The notes beneath the pieces were generated by a model. It worked only from the letters and a program-made list of their open reading frames with translations, searched no databases and was not told the DNA's origin. Shown here in pieces: positions 26,624 to 35,472 of a DNA stretch of 64,000 bases; the first letter of the stretch is position 1; each line of letters opens with the position of its first letter. The stretch lies in assembly GCF_030518195.1 (NCBI RefSeq), contig NZ_JAULSC010000004.1, positions 186,001-250,000 of the forward strand, given 5' to 3'. The translations under genes were made by a program, and so were the position numbers. This stretch comes from Nocardioides cremeus (GTDB lineage: Bacteria > Actinomycetota > Actinomycetes > Propionibacteriales > Nocardioidaceae).

Positions 26624-27759
26624 CCGTGACCACCACAGCTATCGCCGGCGCCGAGGAGCTGGAGGACCTGCGGCTCTCCGTGCGGTCCCTGCTCGCCGAC
26701 AAGTCCGACGAGTCGCGGGTCCGCGAGGTGATGGAGTCCGACCTGGGCTACGACGCGAGCGTGTGGCGTCAGCTCGCCGATCAGGTCGGGGTGCAGTCGC
26801 TGGCCGTGCCCGAGCATCACGGGGGTGCCGGGTTCGGTCAGGTGGAGCTCGGCGTAGCGCTGCGTGAGCTCGGCCGGGCCCTCGTGCCAGGGCCGTTCTT
26901 CTCCTCGGTCGTCCTGGGGGCTGGCGCGCTGCTCGCTGCCCAGGACGAGTCCGCGATGGCCGCGCACCTTCCCGGAATCGCCGCAGGCACCACCCTCGCG
27001 ACGCTCGCGGTCATCGAGACCGACGGCCAGTGGCGTACCCACGGGTTCACGACCCGCGCCCGCGAGGACGCGGAGGCTTCGTGGACGCTCGACGGGGAGA
27101 AATCTCTTGTGCTCGACGCCGTGGGGGCCGACCTCTACGTCGTCGCCGCCGATACTCCGCACGGACCCGGACTGTTCCTGGTCGAGTCGGGTGCGGCCGG
27201 CCTCGAGGTCACCGGCCTCAGGGCCTTGGACCCGACCCGTCGTGTCGGCCGCCTGACCCTGACCGGGACGCCGGCCGCCGCCCTCGGTCGGCCGGGTAAC
27301 GGCACCGCGGCCCTCGAGCACCTGCTCGACCGCGCCACCGCCGCCCTGGCTGCCGAGCAGGTCGGAGCGGCCCGCGCCTGCCTCGAGATGAGCGTGGCCT
27401 ACGCCCGCCAGCGTGTGCAGTTCGGGCGACCGATCGGCTCCTTCCAGGCGGTCAAGCACATGTGCGCCGACATGTTCACCCGGCTTGAGGTCGCCGAAGC
27501 CGCTGCAACCGAGGCCGCCCGCGCTGTCGACGGCCTGCCCGACGCACCCCCCGCGGGGGAGGCCGCAGCAGTCGCACACGCCGTCTGCTCCGAGGCGTTC
27601 ATGTTCATCGCCCAGCAGACCATCCAGGTGCACGGTGGCATCGGCTTCACCTGGGAGCACCCGGCCCACCTCTACTTCCGGCGGGCCAAGGTGTCCCAGC
27701 TGATGTTCGGCGGACCGGCGGTCTACTACGAGCGCCTGCTCGAGCGCTGGGGCGTCTGA
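26620..27759 (+). CDS. Acyl-CoA dehydrogenase, beta-like subunit (pair 2)
   Basis: 379-residue dehydrogenase. RQRVQFGRPIGSFQAVKHM near residue 268 and QVHGGIGFTWEHPAHLY near residue 335 are conserved, but the SEPxxGSD segment and the ILGG C-terminus are missing. It complements the alpha-like gene that it overlaps by 4 bp. It closes the rightward operon; the stop is 6 bp from the convergent CoA-transferase gene. Confidence 0.88.
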   Translation: MTVTTTAIAGAEELEDLRLSVRSLLADKSDESRVREVMESDLGYDASVWRQLADQVGVQSLAVPEHHGGAGFGQVELGVALRELGRALVPGPFFSSVVLGAGALLAAQDESAMAAHLPGIAAGTTLATLAVIETDGQWRTHGFTTRAREDAEASWTLDGEKSLVLDAVGADLYVVAADTPHGPGLFLVESGAAGLEVTGLRALDPTRRVGRLTLTGTPAAALGRPGNGTAALEHLLDRATAALAAEQVGAARACLEMSVAYARQRVQFGRPIGSFQAVKHMCADMFTRLEVAEAAATEAARAVDGLPDAPPAGEAAAVAHAVCSEAFMFIAQQTIQVHGGIGFTWEHPAHLYFRRAKVSQLMFGGPAVYYERLLERWGV

Positions 27760-27765
27760 CGCGGG

Positions 27766-28908
27766 TCACTCCCAGAGTGTGGTCAGCGCCCGCGACCGGC
27801 CGACTCGGTCGAGACCGCGGAGGTCTGCCGTGCCTCGTTCGGTGACCACGACGTCGACGTCGTGACCGGGCGTCGTCACCGGCCCCGAGAGCCGGTCGAC
27901 GAGCGCCGGCCGGCCCCGGTGGGCGGTCGGCAGGGCGATGATCGACAGCCCCTCGGCGGATCGGGCTCCGGCTGCCGCGTAGTCGGGGTGCCCGCCCGGG
28001 CTCGCCACTGGCTTGTCGGGGGGACCCTCGATCCCGACGTTGCCCTGGGTATCGATCTCGAGCGCGGTGTTGATCGAGACGAAGGGCTCCCCGGTGCTCA
28101 GTCTGGTCGGGTCGTGGGTGTGCTCGACCGGGTGGAGCAGGCCGCGGCCGTCAGCCCACGCGAGCAGCTCCTCGCCGCCGGCCAGGTAGGTGCCGATCGG
28201 GGTCCCGAGCAGGAGACCGCGCCGCTCGAGGTCGAGGATCCCGTCGACGAGCAACCCGGAGTCCACGCGCACCGGCACTGTCACCGCCGCCATGATCGCG
28301 CTGCCCAGCGCTCCTGGCCCGACCTGGATCCGGGCGCCCGCCGGCACCAGACCGGCAACCCGGTCGGCGACCTCGCGGTGGACGTCGTCGGGCGCAGTGA
28401 AGCCCAACGGGGTCAGCGGCACGCTCGACTCCCCTACGACCACGACGTGCTCGGCCGGCAGCGACGGACCGTCGTACGCTCGGGGTGCGCCATGGTGGAC
28501 GACCGCTGCGACCTGCGCGCCTGCGGCGACCGCGGCGTGCATCCACGACACCTCAGAGCCGAAGGTCAGGCCACCGTCGCGGGCGGGGACGACTCCGGCG
28601 AGCAGGATGTCGGGCCGCAGGCGGCCCTGCATCAAGCCGGGCACCTGCGACCAGCGCACAGGGATGCCGCGCGCGGAGCCCGCGCGAATGGCGTCCCGCA
28701 TGCCCCAGCCGCCCATCAGGGCCGCTACGTCGTGGTACGACGTCAGGTCGAGGTCGGGGTCGGGTGTCGGGAGCCACCCGAGCACGAGCTGCACACCACC
28801 GACCCCGGCGGCCGCCCGGCTGAGCTCGGCCGACGCTGAGCGCGGCGCGCCGAGGCCGTCCGCCACCGCGACGCGGCACCCCGGCGTGAGGAGTGCGGCC
28901 AGGCTCAC
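27766..28908 (-). CDS. Acetyl-CoA hydrolase/CoA-transferase family protein
   Basis: 380-residue member of the acetyl-CoA hydrolase/4-hydroxybutyrate CoA-transferase family. Recognisable parts are SEVSWMHAAVAAG, IQVGPGALGSAIM, FVSINTALEIDTQGNV and the C-terminal VVVTERGTADLRGL. GTG at 28908 with GGAG upstream is chosen over a longer frame to 28998. It could swap or release CoA at the end of the pathway. It ends the leftward operon that starts at 34945. Confidence 0.78.
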   Translation of the reverse strand: MSLAALLTPGCRVAVADGLGAPRSASAELSRAAAGVGGVQLVLGWLPTPDPDLDLTSYHDVAALMGGWGMRDAIRAGSARGIPVRWSQVPGLMQGRLRPDILLAGVVPARDGGLTFGSEVSWMHAAVAAGAQVAAVVHHGAPRAYDGPSLPAEHVVVVGESSVPLTPLGFTAPDDVHREVADRVAGLVPAGARIQVGPGALGSAIMAAVTVPVRVDSGLLVDGILDLERRGLLLGTPIGTYLAGGEELLAWADGRGLLHPVEHTHDPTRLSTGEPFVSINTALEIDTQGNVGIEGPPDKPVASPGGHPDYAAAGARSAEGLSIIALPTAHRGRPALVDRLSGPVTTPGHDVDVVVTERGTADLRGLDRVGRSRALTTLWE

Positions 28909-28918
28909 TGCTCCGCCA

Positions 28919-30061
28919 TCATCGGGTGAGTTGGGGCTCGCGAGGCAGACCGAGCAGGCGCTCGGCGAGGATGTTGCGCTGGATCTCGCTGGTGCCACCG
29001 AGCAAGGTCTGGGCGTGCCCCACGAGCATCCGCTGGACGAGCGGCTCGTGGTCCTCGCTGACCAGGGCGTCGAGACCGAGCATCTCCACGCCGGCGTTGC
29101 CGATGTCGCGGTAGGTCTCCGAGGCCATCACCTTGAGCACCGAGAACGAGGCGTCCCCGGGCTCGGCCCCCTCGGCGATCGCGCGCTCCCAGGTCGTGCG
29201 CAGGATCCATGTCCTGACCCACAGGTCGGTGAGCGAGGCCTGTTGCGCCGCGCCCAGGCGGCCGCGCTCGCCCGCGGCGGCCGCCATGTCGCCGAGCGCC
29301 CGGAACATCCCGACGGCGTTCGCGCCCAAGGACAGCCGCTCGTTGCCCAGAGTCATCATCGCCACGGCCCAGCCCTGGCCCTCGTCACCGATGAGGGCGT
29401 CGTCGTCGAGACGCACGTCGGTGAGGTAGACCTCGTTGAACTTGCTCTCCCCGTCGATCTGCACCACCGGACGCACCTCGACCCCGGCGGCACGCATCGG
29501 AACCACGAACGCCGACAGCCCGCCGTGCCCGGGACCGCCGGTGCGGGCGAGCAGGATGCCGAATTCTGCGCTGGCTCCCCCGCTGGTCCACACCTTCTGA
29601 CCGTCGACCGCCCAGCCGCTGTCGGTGCGACGAGCGCGGGTGCGGACGCCCGCCAGGTCCGAGCCGGCGTCGGGCTCGCTGAACAGCTGGCACCACATGT
29701 CCTCGCCGCTGACGATCCGCGGCAGGTAGCGCTCCTGCTGGTCCGGGCGCCCGTAGCGCATCAGCACCGGACCGACCAGGTCCGGCCCGACGATGTTGAG
29801 CTGGCGTGGCACGTCGGCGTAAGCCGTCTCCTCGGCGAAGATCGCCTGCTCGGCCACCGAGGCACCCCGCCCACCGTGCTCCACGGGCCAGCGCAGGCAG
29901 GCGTAGCCCGCCGCAGCGAGCTGGGCATGCCATGCGCGGGCGGCCACCATTTCGGTGTCCAGCGGGGTGGGACCGTAGTCGTGCAGCCCCTCGGGCCGCG
30001 GCGCCTGCGAGAGCCACTCGCGCAGCTCGGAGCGGAACGACTCGGCGGTTTGCATATCCAC
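28919..30061 (-). CDS. Acyl-CoA dehydrogenase, alpha-like subunit (pair 3)
   Basis: 380-residue dehydrogenase with FSEPDAGSDLAGV near residue 124 and LLGGTSEIQRNILAERLLGLP. It lacks RxxFGRPxGS, which is found in the protein at 31657, so these two likely pair although a thiolase and an OB-fold gene lie between them. Translation may begin at GTG 30061 or ATG 30055; both are in frame. Confidence 0.86.
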   Translation of the reverse strand: MDMQTAESFRSELREWLSQAPRPEGLHDYGPTPLDTEMVAARAWHAQLAAAGYACLRWPVEHGGRGASVAEQAIFAEETAYADVPRQLNIVGPDLVGPVLMRYGRPDQQERYLPRIVSGEDMWCQLFSEPDAGSDLAGVRTRARRTDSGWAVDGQKVWTSGGASAEFGILLARTGGPGHGGLSAFVVPMRAAGVEVRPVVQIDGESKFNEVYLTDVRLDDDALIGDEGQGWAVAMMTLGNERLSLGANAVGMFRALGDMAAAAGERGRLGAAQQASLTDLWVRTWILRTTWERAIAEGAEPGDASFSVLKVMASETYRDIGNAGVEMLGLDALVSEDHEPLVQRMLVGHAQTLLGGTSEIQRNILAERLLGLPREPQLTR

Positions 30062-30062
30062 T

Positions 30063-31211
30063 TCAGGTGGAGACGATCGTGACGGCTGCGGTGCCCGGCG
30101 ATCCGTAGAGCTGGGCGTACCCCACCCTGGCGTCGCTGACCTGCCGCTCGCCGCAGCGGCCCCGCAGCTGGTTGGCGAGCTCGTAGACCTGGCGTAGCCC
30201 GGAGGCGCCGACGGGCTCGCCGTTGGCGATCAGGCCACCGTCGGTGTTGATCGGCAACGACCCGCCGATCTCTGTCTCACCGTCGGCCAGCAGGCGCTCC
30301 TGGTCGCCGTCGGCGCAGAAGCCGTTCTCGGCCATGTGGATGATCTCCGAGCCGGCGTCGGTGTCCTGGAGCTGAATGACGTCGACGTCGCTCGGCCCGA
30401 GGCCGGCCTGCTCGAAGGCGGCCTTGGAGGCGAACACGGTGGGACTCGGCTGGGCCGCCAGTGGCAGGGACGGGCTGAGGAGGTCGAAGGCGCCGTCCCG
30501 GCCGCTGAACAGCGTGCTGGCACGCAGGTACAGCGGCGTGTCGGTGTACCTGTGTGCCTGATCGGCGCGGCACAGCACGACCGCGGCACCGCCCTCGTCG
30601 GGGTTGCAGTACATGTACTGGCGCAGGGGATAGTTCAGCACCGGCGAGGCCATGATCTCCTCGACCGAGAGTGGCTTGCGGCGCCACGCGTGCGGGGTGC
30701 GCTCGCCGTTGCGCGTCGCCTTCGCCGCCACCCGGGCCAGCGTCTCGTGGCTGATGCCGTGGTCGTGCAGGTAGCGGTTGGCCTTGAGGCCGAAGAAATG
30801 GGTCGTCAGGAACAACCCCGCCTCGCCGTACCAGTCCGGAAGCCCGGCCACCGAGGGGTGGGCGGAGAACGCCCCACGAGGGTGCTTGTCCATCCCGACC
30901 GCCACGGTGATGTCGGCGTCACCCATGCGGATCGCGTTGGCGGCCTGGGCGAGCACGGTGCCGCCGGACGCGCAGCCGGTGAACGTCGCACGTGCCGGGA
31001 TGCCCGTGCGACCGAGGAGACCGAGGATGGCCTCGGGGTTGGTGACCTCCATGCTGGAGGCCCACAGGGCCTGGACCTGCTCCCAGGCCACGCCGGCGTC
31101 GGCGAGGGCCTCGATGACCGCGTCCTCCCCCATCTGGAGGGCGGACTTTCCCTCGTAGCGGCCGAACGGGTGCAGGCCGGTGCCGATGATGGCGACGTCA
31201 GGGGTGCTCAT
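30063..31211 (-). CDS. SCP-x-type thiolase with His-to-Glu change in the GHP motif
   Basis: 382-residue thiolase-like protein. The nucleophilic Cys is present in FTGCASGGT near residue 85. The motif that normally reads GHPxGATG reads NGEPVGASG, so the active-site His is Glu. It overlaps the OB-fold gene upstream by 1 bp. It is thus neither a classical thiolase nor a Cys-less Ltp2. Its place between the pair-3 dehydrogenases suggests cleavage of their product. Confidence 0.83.
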   Translation of the reverse strand: MSTPDVAIIGTGLHPFGRYEGKSALQMGEDAVIEALADAGVAWEQVQALWASSMEVTNPEAILGLLGRTGIPARATFTGCASGGTVLAQAANAIRMGDADITVAVGMDKHPRGAFSAHPSVAGLPDWYGEAGLFLTTHFFGLKANRYLHDHGISHETLARVAAKATRNGERTPHAWRRKPLSVEEIMASPVLNYPLRQYMYCNPDEGGAAVVLCRADQAHRYTDTPLYLRASTLFSGRDGAFDLLSPSLPLAAQPSPTVFASKAAFEQAGLGPSDVDVIQLQDTDAGSEIIHMAENGFCADGDQERLLADGETEIGGSLPINTDGGLIANGEPVGASGLRQVYELANQLRGRCGERQVSDARVGYAQLYGSPGTAAVTIVST

Positions 31212-31657
31212 CAGTTCGCTCCTCGATCCGCGGCGCCGACCGGCGCGAAGGCGTAGATCATCGTTTCGTTGCCGTCGGCGTCAGTGCCGAAGGGCACGAT
31301 CCGCAGCTCCATCTTCTGGCCGATCGAGAGCTTCTCGTGATCGGGCTCGGTCAGCCGCGCCTCGATCAGCAGGGCGTCGGGCAGCTCGACGTAACCCACC
31401 GTAAACGGCTCGAAGCTCTCGGCGTCGTCAGCGCCGGCGTACGGCGGTGCGGGCGGCCGGAAGCGCTGGGTGGTGAAGCTCCACAAGGTGCCGTGGCGGG
31501 GCAGCTCGACCTTCTCCAGCTCCTCGCGAGTCCCCTCGACGAGCTTCTGCTTGCGGTAGGGGAATACGAGCACGCCGTCCGACGAGCGACCTGCGATCAG
31601 GGCGGGGTCGTCCGAGGGCCAGGTGAACAGATCGGGAGCGATGGGCACTTGAGTCAT
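31211..31657 (-). CDS. DUF35-type OB-fold protein lacking the zinc-ribbon cysteines
   Basis: 148-residue protein. Alignment by eye to other DUF35 proteins gives the OB part from HGTLWSFTTQRFRPPAPPY onward. Where two CxxC pairs are expected it reads IAGRSSDGVLVFPYRKQKL, without any Cys. The protein should still bind the thiolase gene product with which it overlaps. A Zn-free DUF35 together with the GEP thiolase is the oddest of the three pairs. Confidence 0.8.
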   Translation of the reverse strand: MTQVPIAPDLFTWPSDDPALIAGRSSDGVLVFPYRKQKLVEGTREELEKVELPRHGTLWSFTTQRFRPPAPPYAGADDAESFEPFTVGYVELPDALLIEARLTEPDHEKLSIGQKMELRIVPFGTDADGNETMIYAFAPVGAADRGAN

Positions 31658-32781
31658 CAGCCGGAACCTTTCGTGGTGGTGAGCACCGGCACCAGGCCGG
31701 TGAGGAGCTCACGGTTGTCGAGCGCGGAGCCCAGCAGCACGGCGGAGCCACGGGACCGCTTGAGGTGCAGGTGGGCGGGGTGCTCCCAGGTGAAGGCGAT
31801 GCCCCCGTGCACCTGGACGTTGGTGGTGGCGCAGAAGTCGTAGCGCTCGCTGCACACCGTGCGGGCGATCGCGGTGACCAGGCCCAGGTCGTCGGTCTCG
31901 GCCTGGACCGATCGCAGCAGGCCCCAGGCGGCGGCCCTGGCCGTCTCGATGGCGACGAGCATGTCGGCGCACAGGTGCTTGACGGCCTGGAAGGAACCGA
32001 TCGGACGGCCGAACTGGTGGCGCGTGCGGGCGTGGGCGACGGCCATGTCGAGCGTGGCACTGGCACCGCCGACCTGCTCCCAGGCCAGCAACAGGGTGGC
32101 GATCTCGCGGGCGCGGTCCACCAGCTGCAGCCCGTCGTCGACGGCGCCGACCACAGCGGCCGGTGCGTGGTCGAAGGTGAGGTGTGCGAAGCGGCGGGTC
32201 TGGTCGGAGGTCCGCACCGTCTCCACGCTGAGCCCTCGGCCACCTTCGAGCGCGAAGAGCCCCACCTGGTCACCGCTGCATGCGGGCACCAGCACCAGGT
32301 CGGCGCCGGCGCCGTCGAGGACGTAGCGCTCGGTGCCGCTGAGGAACCACTGACCCCCCACCCGCTCGGCCGTAACCGGCACGTCGTCGGGTCCGGTTCG
32401 GGGTGCGCCCAGGACCGCGGCGGTCGCGACGAGGGTGCCGTCAGCGATCCCGGGGAGCCACCGCGTGGCCTCGCCGCCGGCGGCGATTAGTGCGGGGAGC
32501 GCCAAGCCGACCGTGGCCAGGAAGGGGACGCAGGCCGGTGCACGGCCGAGCTCCTCCATTACCACTGCTACCTCGGCCCAGCCGGCACCGGCGCCGCCGT
32601 GCTCCTCGGGAACGGCCAGTCCCTGCAGACCGATCTCGCCGGCCATGGTGGCCCACAGCTCGACGTCGTGGCCGGTCGACGACGCCATGACCCGGCGTAC
32701 GTCGGGCTCGGAGGAGCGCCTCTCGACGAGCTGGCGCACGACCTCGCGCAGCTCGGCGCGCTCGGCGACGGAGATGCTCAT
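31657..32781 (-). CDS. Acyl-CoA dehydrogenase, beta-like subunit (pair 3)
   Basis: 374-residue dehydrogenase. RHQFGRPIGSFQAVKHLCADM and QVHGGIAFTWEHPAHLHLKR are present, SEPxxGSD and ILGG are not. It resembles the pair-2 beta-like protein at 26620 closely in these segments, which suggests duplication. The likely partner is the protein at 28919. It overlaps the OB-fold and VOC genes by 1-4 bp. Confidence 0.87.
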   Translation of the reverse strand: MSISVAERAELREVVRQLVERRSSEPDVRRVMASSTGHDVELWATMAGEIGLQGLAVPEEHGGAGAGWAEVAVVMEELGRAPACVPFLATVGLALPALIAAGGEATRWLPGIADGTLVATAAVLGAPRTGPDDVPVTAERVGGQWFLSGTERYVLDGAGADLVLVPACSGDQVGLFALEGGRGLSVETVRTSDQTRRFAHLTFDHAPAAVVGAVDDGLQLVDRAREIATLLLAWEQVGGASATLDMAVAHARTRHQFGRPIGSFQAVKHLCADMLVAIETARAAAWGLLRSVQAETDDLGLVTAIARTVCSERYDFCATTNVQVHGGIAFTWEHPAHLHLKRSRGSAVLLGSALDNRELLTGLVPVLTTTKGSG

Positions 32782-33719
32782 CCGGCAGGCTCCATCGGTC
32801 GTCGCACCTCCGCGCGGGGGCGCGAGACCAGCTCGACCATGGTGCCGTCGGGGTCACGCAGGACTGCGACACTGAAGCCGCCGGTCGGCACGTCCGGCAT
32901 CGCGGTGAAAACCGCGTCGGGCGCCTCGACGCCGGCGGCCCGCAGCAGTTGCACCGCCCCGGGCACGTCCTCGCACCCGAGGGCGATGCGGAAGACCCCT
33001 TGCGTGTTGGCCTGCATCGTCGAGGGCACCGCGTCGGGGTCGACCTCAAGCTCCAAGGAGAAGGTCGGGTCCTCGTCGACCACGAGCGAGACCCCGTCGA
33101 CGCGAGGTTCGCTCGGCTCGACCACGCGCCACCCCAATCGCTCATACCAGGCGACGGTGGCCTCGAGATCGGTGCAGCGCAGGCGCGCGTGCGAGAAGGC
33201 CGCGCCCTGGTCCTCCGGATCGCCCGCGGGCGGGTCGATCTCGACGACCTCGACCGTCACGCCGTCGGGTGCGGCGACGTGCTGGGCCTGGCGCAGCCGC
33301 CCACGCACCCAGGCCGCGTGCCGCGGCTGCTCACTGACGTAGGCCGAGTCCCCGGTCTCTTCGCCCAGCGAGGCGACGCGGACACCGAGTCCGGTGAAGC
33401 CCACCGCGCGGGCGGCCTCTCCGGGCGTCCGCGGCTCGACGGGCGGGTCGGTCCACTCGCAGATCTCGATCGCCGGAGCCGCGCGCGGTCCGCGGACGTC
33501 GTACATGAACCAGGTGTCGGAGGCGGTGTGCTCCCCGAGTCCGAGGAACCGGGCATCGGTGTCGTCGCTCTGGTTGCGCATCCGCCGGGTGAAGGCGAGC
33601 TGCTCCCAGAAGGCGGCTGCGCCAGCGGCGTCGGGGCTGTTCAAGTTGCAGTGCAGCACCGCGTGAACGGCGGCCGCGTGCGGGTCGACCTCGACGCTCG
33701 CCTCCGACGGGACCGTCAT
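32778..33719 (-). CDS. Two-domain VOC-family protein
   Basis: 313-residue protein with two vicinal-oxygen-chelate modules. The first spans about residues 15-170 (AVLHCNLNSPDAAGAAAFWE), the second about 175-305 (HARLRCTDLEATVAWYERLGW to VLRDPDGTMVELV). VOC proteins include extradiol dioxygenases, epimerases and lyases. In a CoA-ester operon a role as an epimerase-like isomerase or a ring-cleaving enzyme is possible. Metal ligands are only partly evident, so the reaction is open. Confidence 0.75.
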   Translation of the reverse strand: MTVPSEASVEVDPHAAAVHAVLHCNLNSPDAAGAAAFWEQLAFTRRMRNQSDDTDARFLGLGEHTASDTWFMYDVRGPRAAPAIEICEWTDPPVEPRTPGEAARAVGFTGLGVRVASLGEETGDSAYVSEQPRHAAWVRGRLRQAQHVAAPDGVTVEVVEIDPPAGDPEDQGAAFSHARLRCTDLEATVAWYERLGWRVVEPSEPRVDGVSLVVDEDPTFSLELEVDPDAVPSTMQANTQGVFRIALGCEDVPGAVQLLRAAGVEAPDAVFTAMPDVPTGGFSVAVLRDPDGTMVELVSRPRAEVRRPMEPAG

Positions 33720-34945
33720 CGGATGGCGCCGGTCTTCTTCAGCTCGGCGATCTCGTCCCAGTCGTAGCCCGCCTCGACCAGGGCCAGCTCGGTGTGCTCA
33801 CCGTGCTCGGGGGCACGAGTCTTGGCGTTGGGTCGGAGGTCGAACTGGACCGGGCTGTCGACCAAGGCGAACGTGTCACCGTTGCCGGAGTCGATCTGGG
33901 GCAGGTAGCCGTTGGCGATCGCAGCCGGGTCCGAGTGCAGCTCGACCGGCGTCTTGACGACGTCCCAGACTCCATCGAAGTCGGCGAAGGCCTTCTCCCA
34001 GTGCTCCAGCGGGTGCTTGGCGAACTCGCCGCGGATCTCGGCGATGCACTCTGCCCGGTTGACGAAGCGCGGCCCCATCCCGTTGAACCGCTCGTCGGCG
34101 ACCATGTCGGGTCGACCGATCCGGGTGCAGAAGCCCTCCCAGAACCTGTCCGCCTGGAGCAGCACGAACGAGACGTGTCGATCGTCACCTGTGCGGAAGA
34201 TGTTGGCTACCGGGTTGGGCATGTCGGCCAGGTCGAACTTGGGGATGGCGGAGCCGGTCACCCCGGCGCCGACGATGTCGGTCGAGACCTGCCACATCGC
34301 CAGGTGCAGCAGGGAGACGTCGACGACCGACGGCTCGCCGGTGCGCTCCCGCTTGAACAGAGCCGCGGCGACGCCCGAGGCGATCGCGAACCCGCCGAAC
34401 AGGTCACCGAAGGCAGGCCGCTGCGCAGGCGGGTACTCCGCGCCGATGCCCGTGTAGCCGTCTGCGATGCCGCCGCGCGACCAGTAGGCGGCGAGGTCGT
34501 AGGCGCCCCGGTCGGCCTCATCCCCCTGGGGTCCGTAACCGCTCCCCCGGGCGTAGATGATCTTCGGGTTGCGGGCCTGGACCGCGTCGACGTCGATCCC
34601 GAGCTTCTTGCGCGAGCTCGGGAGCATGTTGGTGATGAAGACGTCGGCGGTCTCGACCAGGCGCATGAGGACCTCGAGGCCCTCCGGGGTCCGCATGTCG
34701 ATGCCAACACTGCGCTTGCCGCGGTTGGGCTGCTCGACGAAGTGGTTCACCGACCCCGCGCCGGCTACGACGCCGGAGCTGATCAGGGCACGCTGCGGGT
34801 CGCCGGTCTCGGGGTGCTCGACCTTGATCACGTCGGCGCCCCAGTCGGCCAGCACGGCGCCGGCGGTCGGCACGAACGTCCAGGCGGCGACTTCCACCAC
34901 CTTGATTCCGTCGAGGACGGGGGACGGGGTCTGCTCTGTGTTCAT
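33716..34945 (-). CDS. Family III CoA-transferase (CaiB/BaiF)
   Basis: 409-residue formyl-CoA-transferase-like enzyme that moves CoA between acids. Signatures are LDGIKVVEVAAWTFVPTAGAVLADWGADVIKVE at the N-terminus (broken here as one segment of the family), VKTPVELHSDP, and the catalytic Asp region RGAYDLAAYW. The ATG at 34945 has AGAGG upstream; GTG at 34954 is an alternative. It is the first gene of the operon behind operator C, so it may activate the entry substrate. Confidence 0.88.
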   Translation of the reverse strand: MNTEQTPSPVLDGIKVVEVAAWTFVPTAGAVLADWGADVIKVEHPETGDPQRALISSGVVAGAGSVNHFVEQPNRGKRSVGIDMRTPEGLEVLMRLVETADVFITNMLPSSRKKLGIDVDAVQARNPKIIYARGSGYGPQGDEADRGAYDLAAYWSRGGIADGYTGIGAEYPPAQRPAFGDLFGGFAIASGVAAALFKRERTGEPSVVDVSLLHLAMWQVSTDIVGAGVTGSAIPKFDLADMPNPVANIFRTGDDRHVSFVLLQADRFWEGFCTRIGRPDMVADERFNGMGPRFVNRAECIAEIRGEFAKHPLEHWEKAFADFDGVWDVVKTPVELHSDPAAIANGYLPQIDSGNGDTFALVDSPVQFDLRPNAKTRAPEHGEHTELALVEAGYDWDEIAELKKTGAIR

Positions 34946-35043
34946 GTCAGGCACCTCTGGGTCGGTCGACGCACCGTTGCGCCGGGTTCGAATGGCCGAG
35001 GCGACGCGTCTCGGTCACCTGTGACTCAGGACACTAGCCAAAC

Positions 35044-35059
35044 TTGACGAAACTGCCAA
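35044..35059. promoter_or_regulatory. Palindromic operator C (weak)
   Basis: TTGACG-AAAC-TGCCAA, with two arm mismatches, extended by C and G to CTTGACG...TGCCAAG. It lies about 100 bp upstream of the CoA-transferase start and belongs to the island operator family. The surrounding 34946-35175 holds no other signal that I can support. Confidence 0.5.
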
Positions 35060-35175
35060 GTAGTTCGTGACGTGAATCTCAAGGCGCCGGTGAGGTCGGG
35101 GCCCGGGAGGCCCTGCCGCAGTGCTGACGACATGGTCAGAGCCGATCTTGAGGGGGCACAGGTCGGTCAGCCCAG

Positions 35176-35472
35176 TCAGCCGTCACGGTGCTCAGCTGAC
35201 CTGCGGGTGAGCGTGTGCTCCGCATCGGCGGGGAAGAACTGGTCGGCCCACCGCCGGATGGCGCGGAACCCGCGACCCTCCGACGTCGCGAGCGCGAGCG
35301 GGTCGACGAAGACCTGGCGGTTCCGGATCGCGAGGTCGTCGGGCAGTGCGCCCTTGGCCTCGTCGAGACGGCGCCGGTAGCCGTCGGGGCCGTCGGTCTC
35401 GCGCTGGTCGATGGAGTAGGACGCGAAGATCTCGCTGCGTCCGCTGCAGCGTTCGAGGCAGGTCCGGCTCAA
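35176..35472 (-). CDS. Small protein of unknown function
   Basis: 98-residue charged protein beginning LSRTCLERCSGRSEIF. The TTG at 35472 overlaps the dehydrogenase stop (TTGA), which is the reason for this start; no better start exists. Residues QVFVDPLALATSEGRGFRAIRRWADQFF are the most structured part. No domain is recognised. It is the last gene of the operon that contains dehydrogenase pair 4 and another small protein. Confidence 0.5.
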   Translation of the reverse strand: MSRTCLERCSGRSEIFASYSIDQRETDGPDGYRRRLDEAKGALPDDLAIRNRQVFVDPLALATSEGRGFRAIRRWADQFFPADAEHTLTRRSAEHRDG

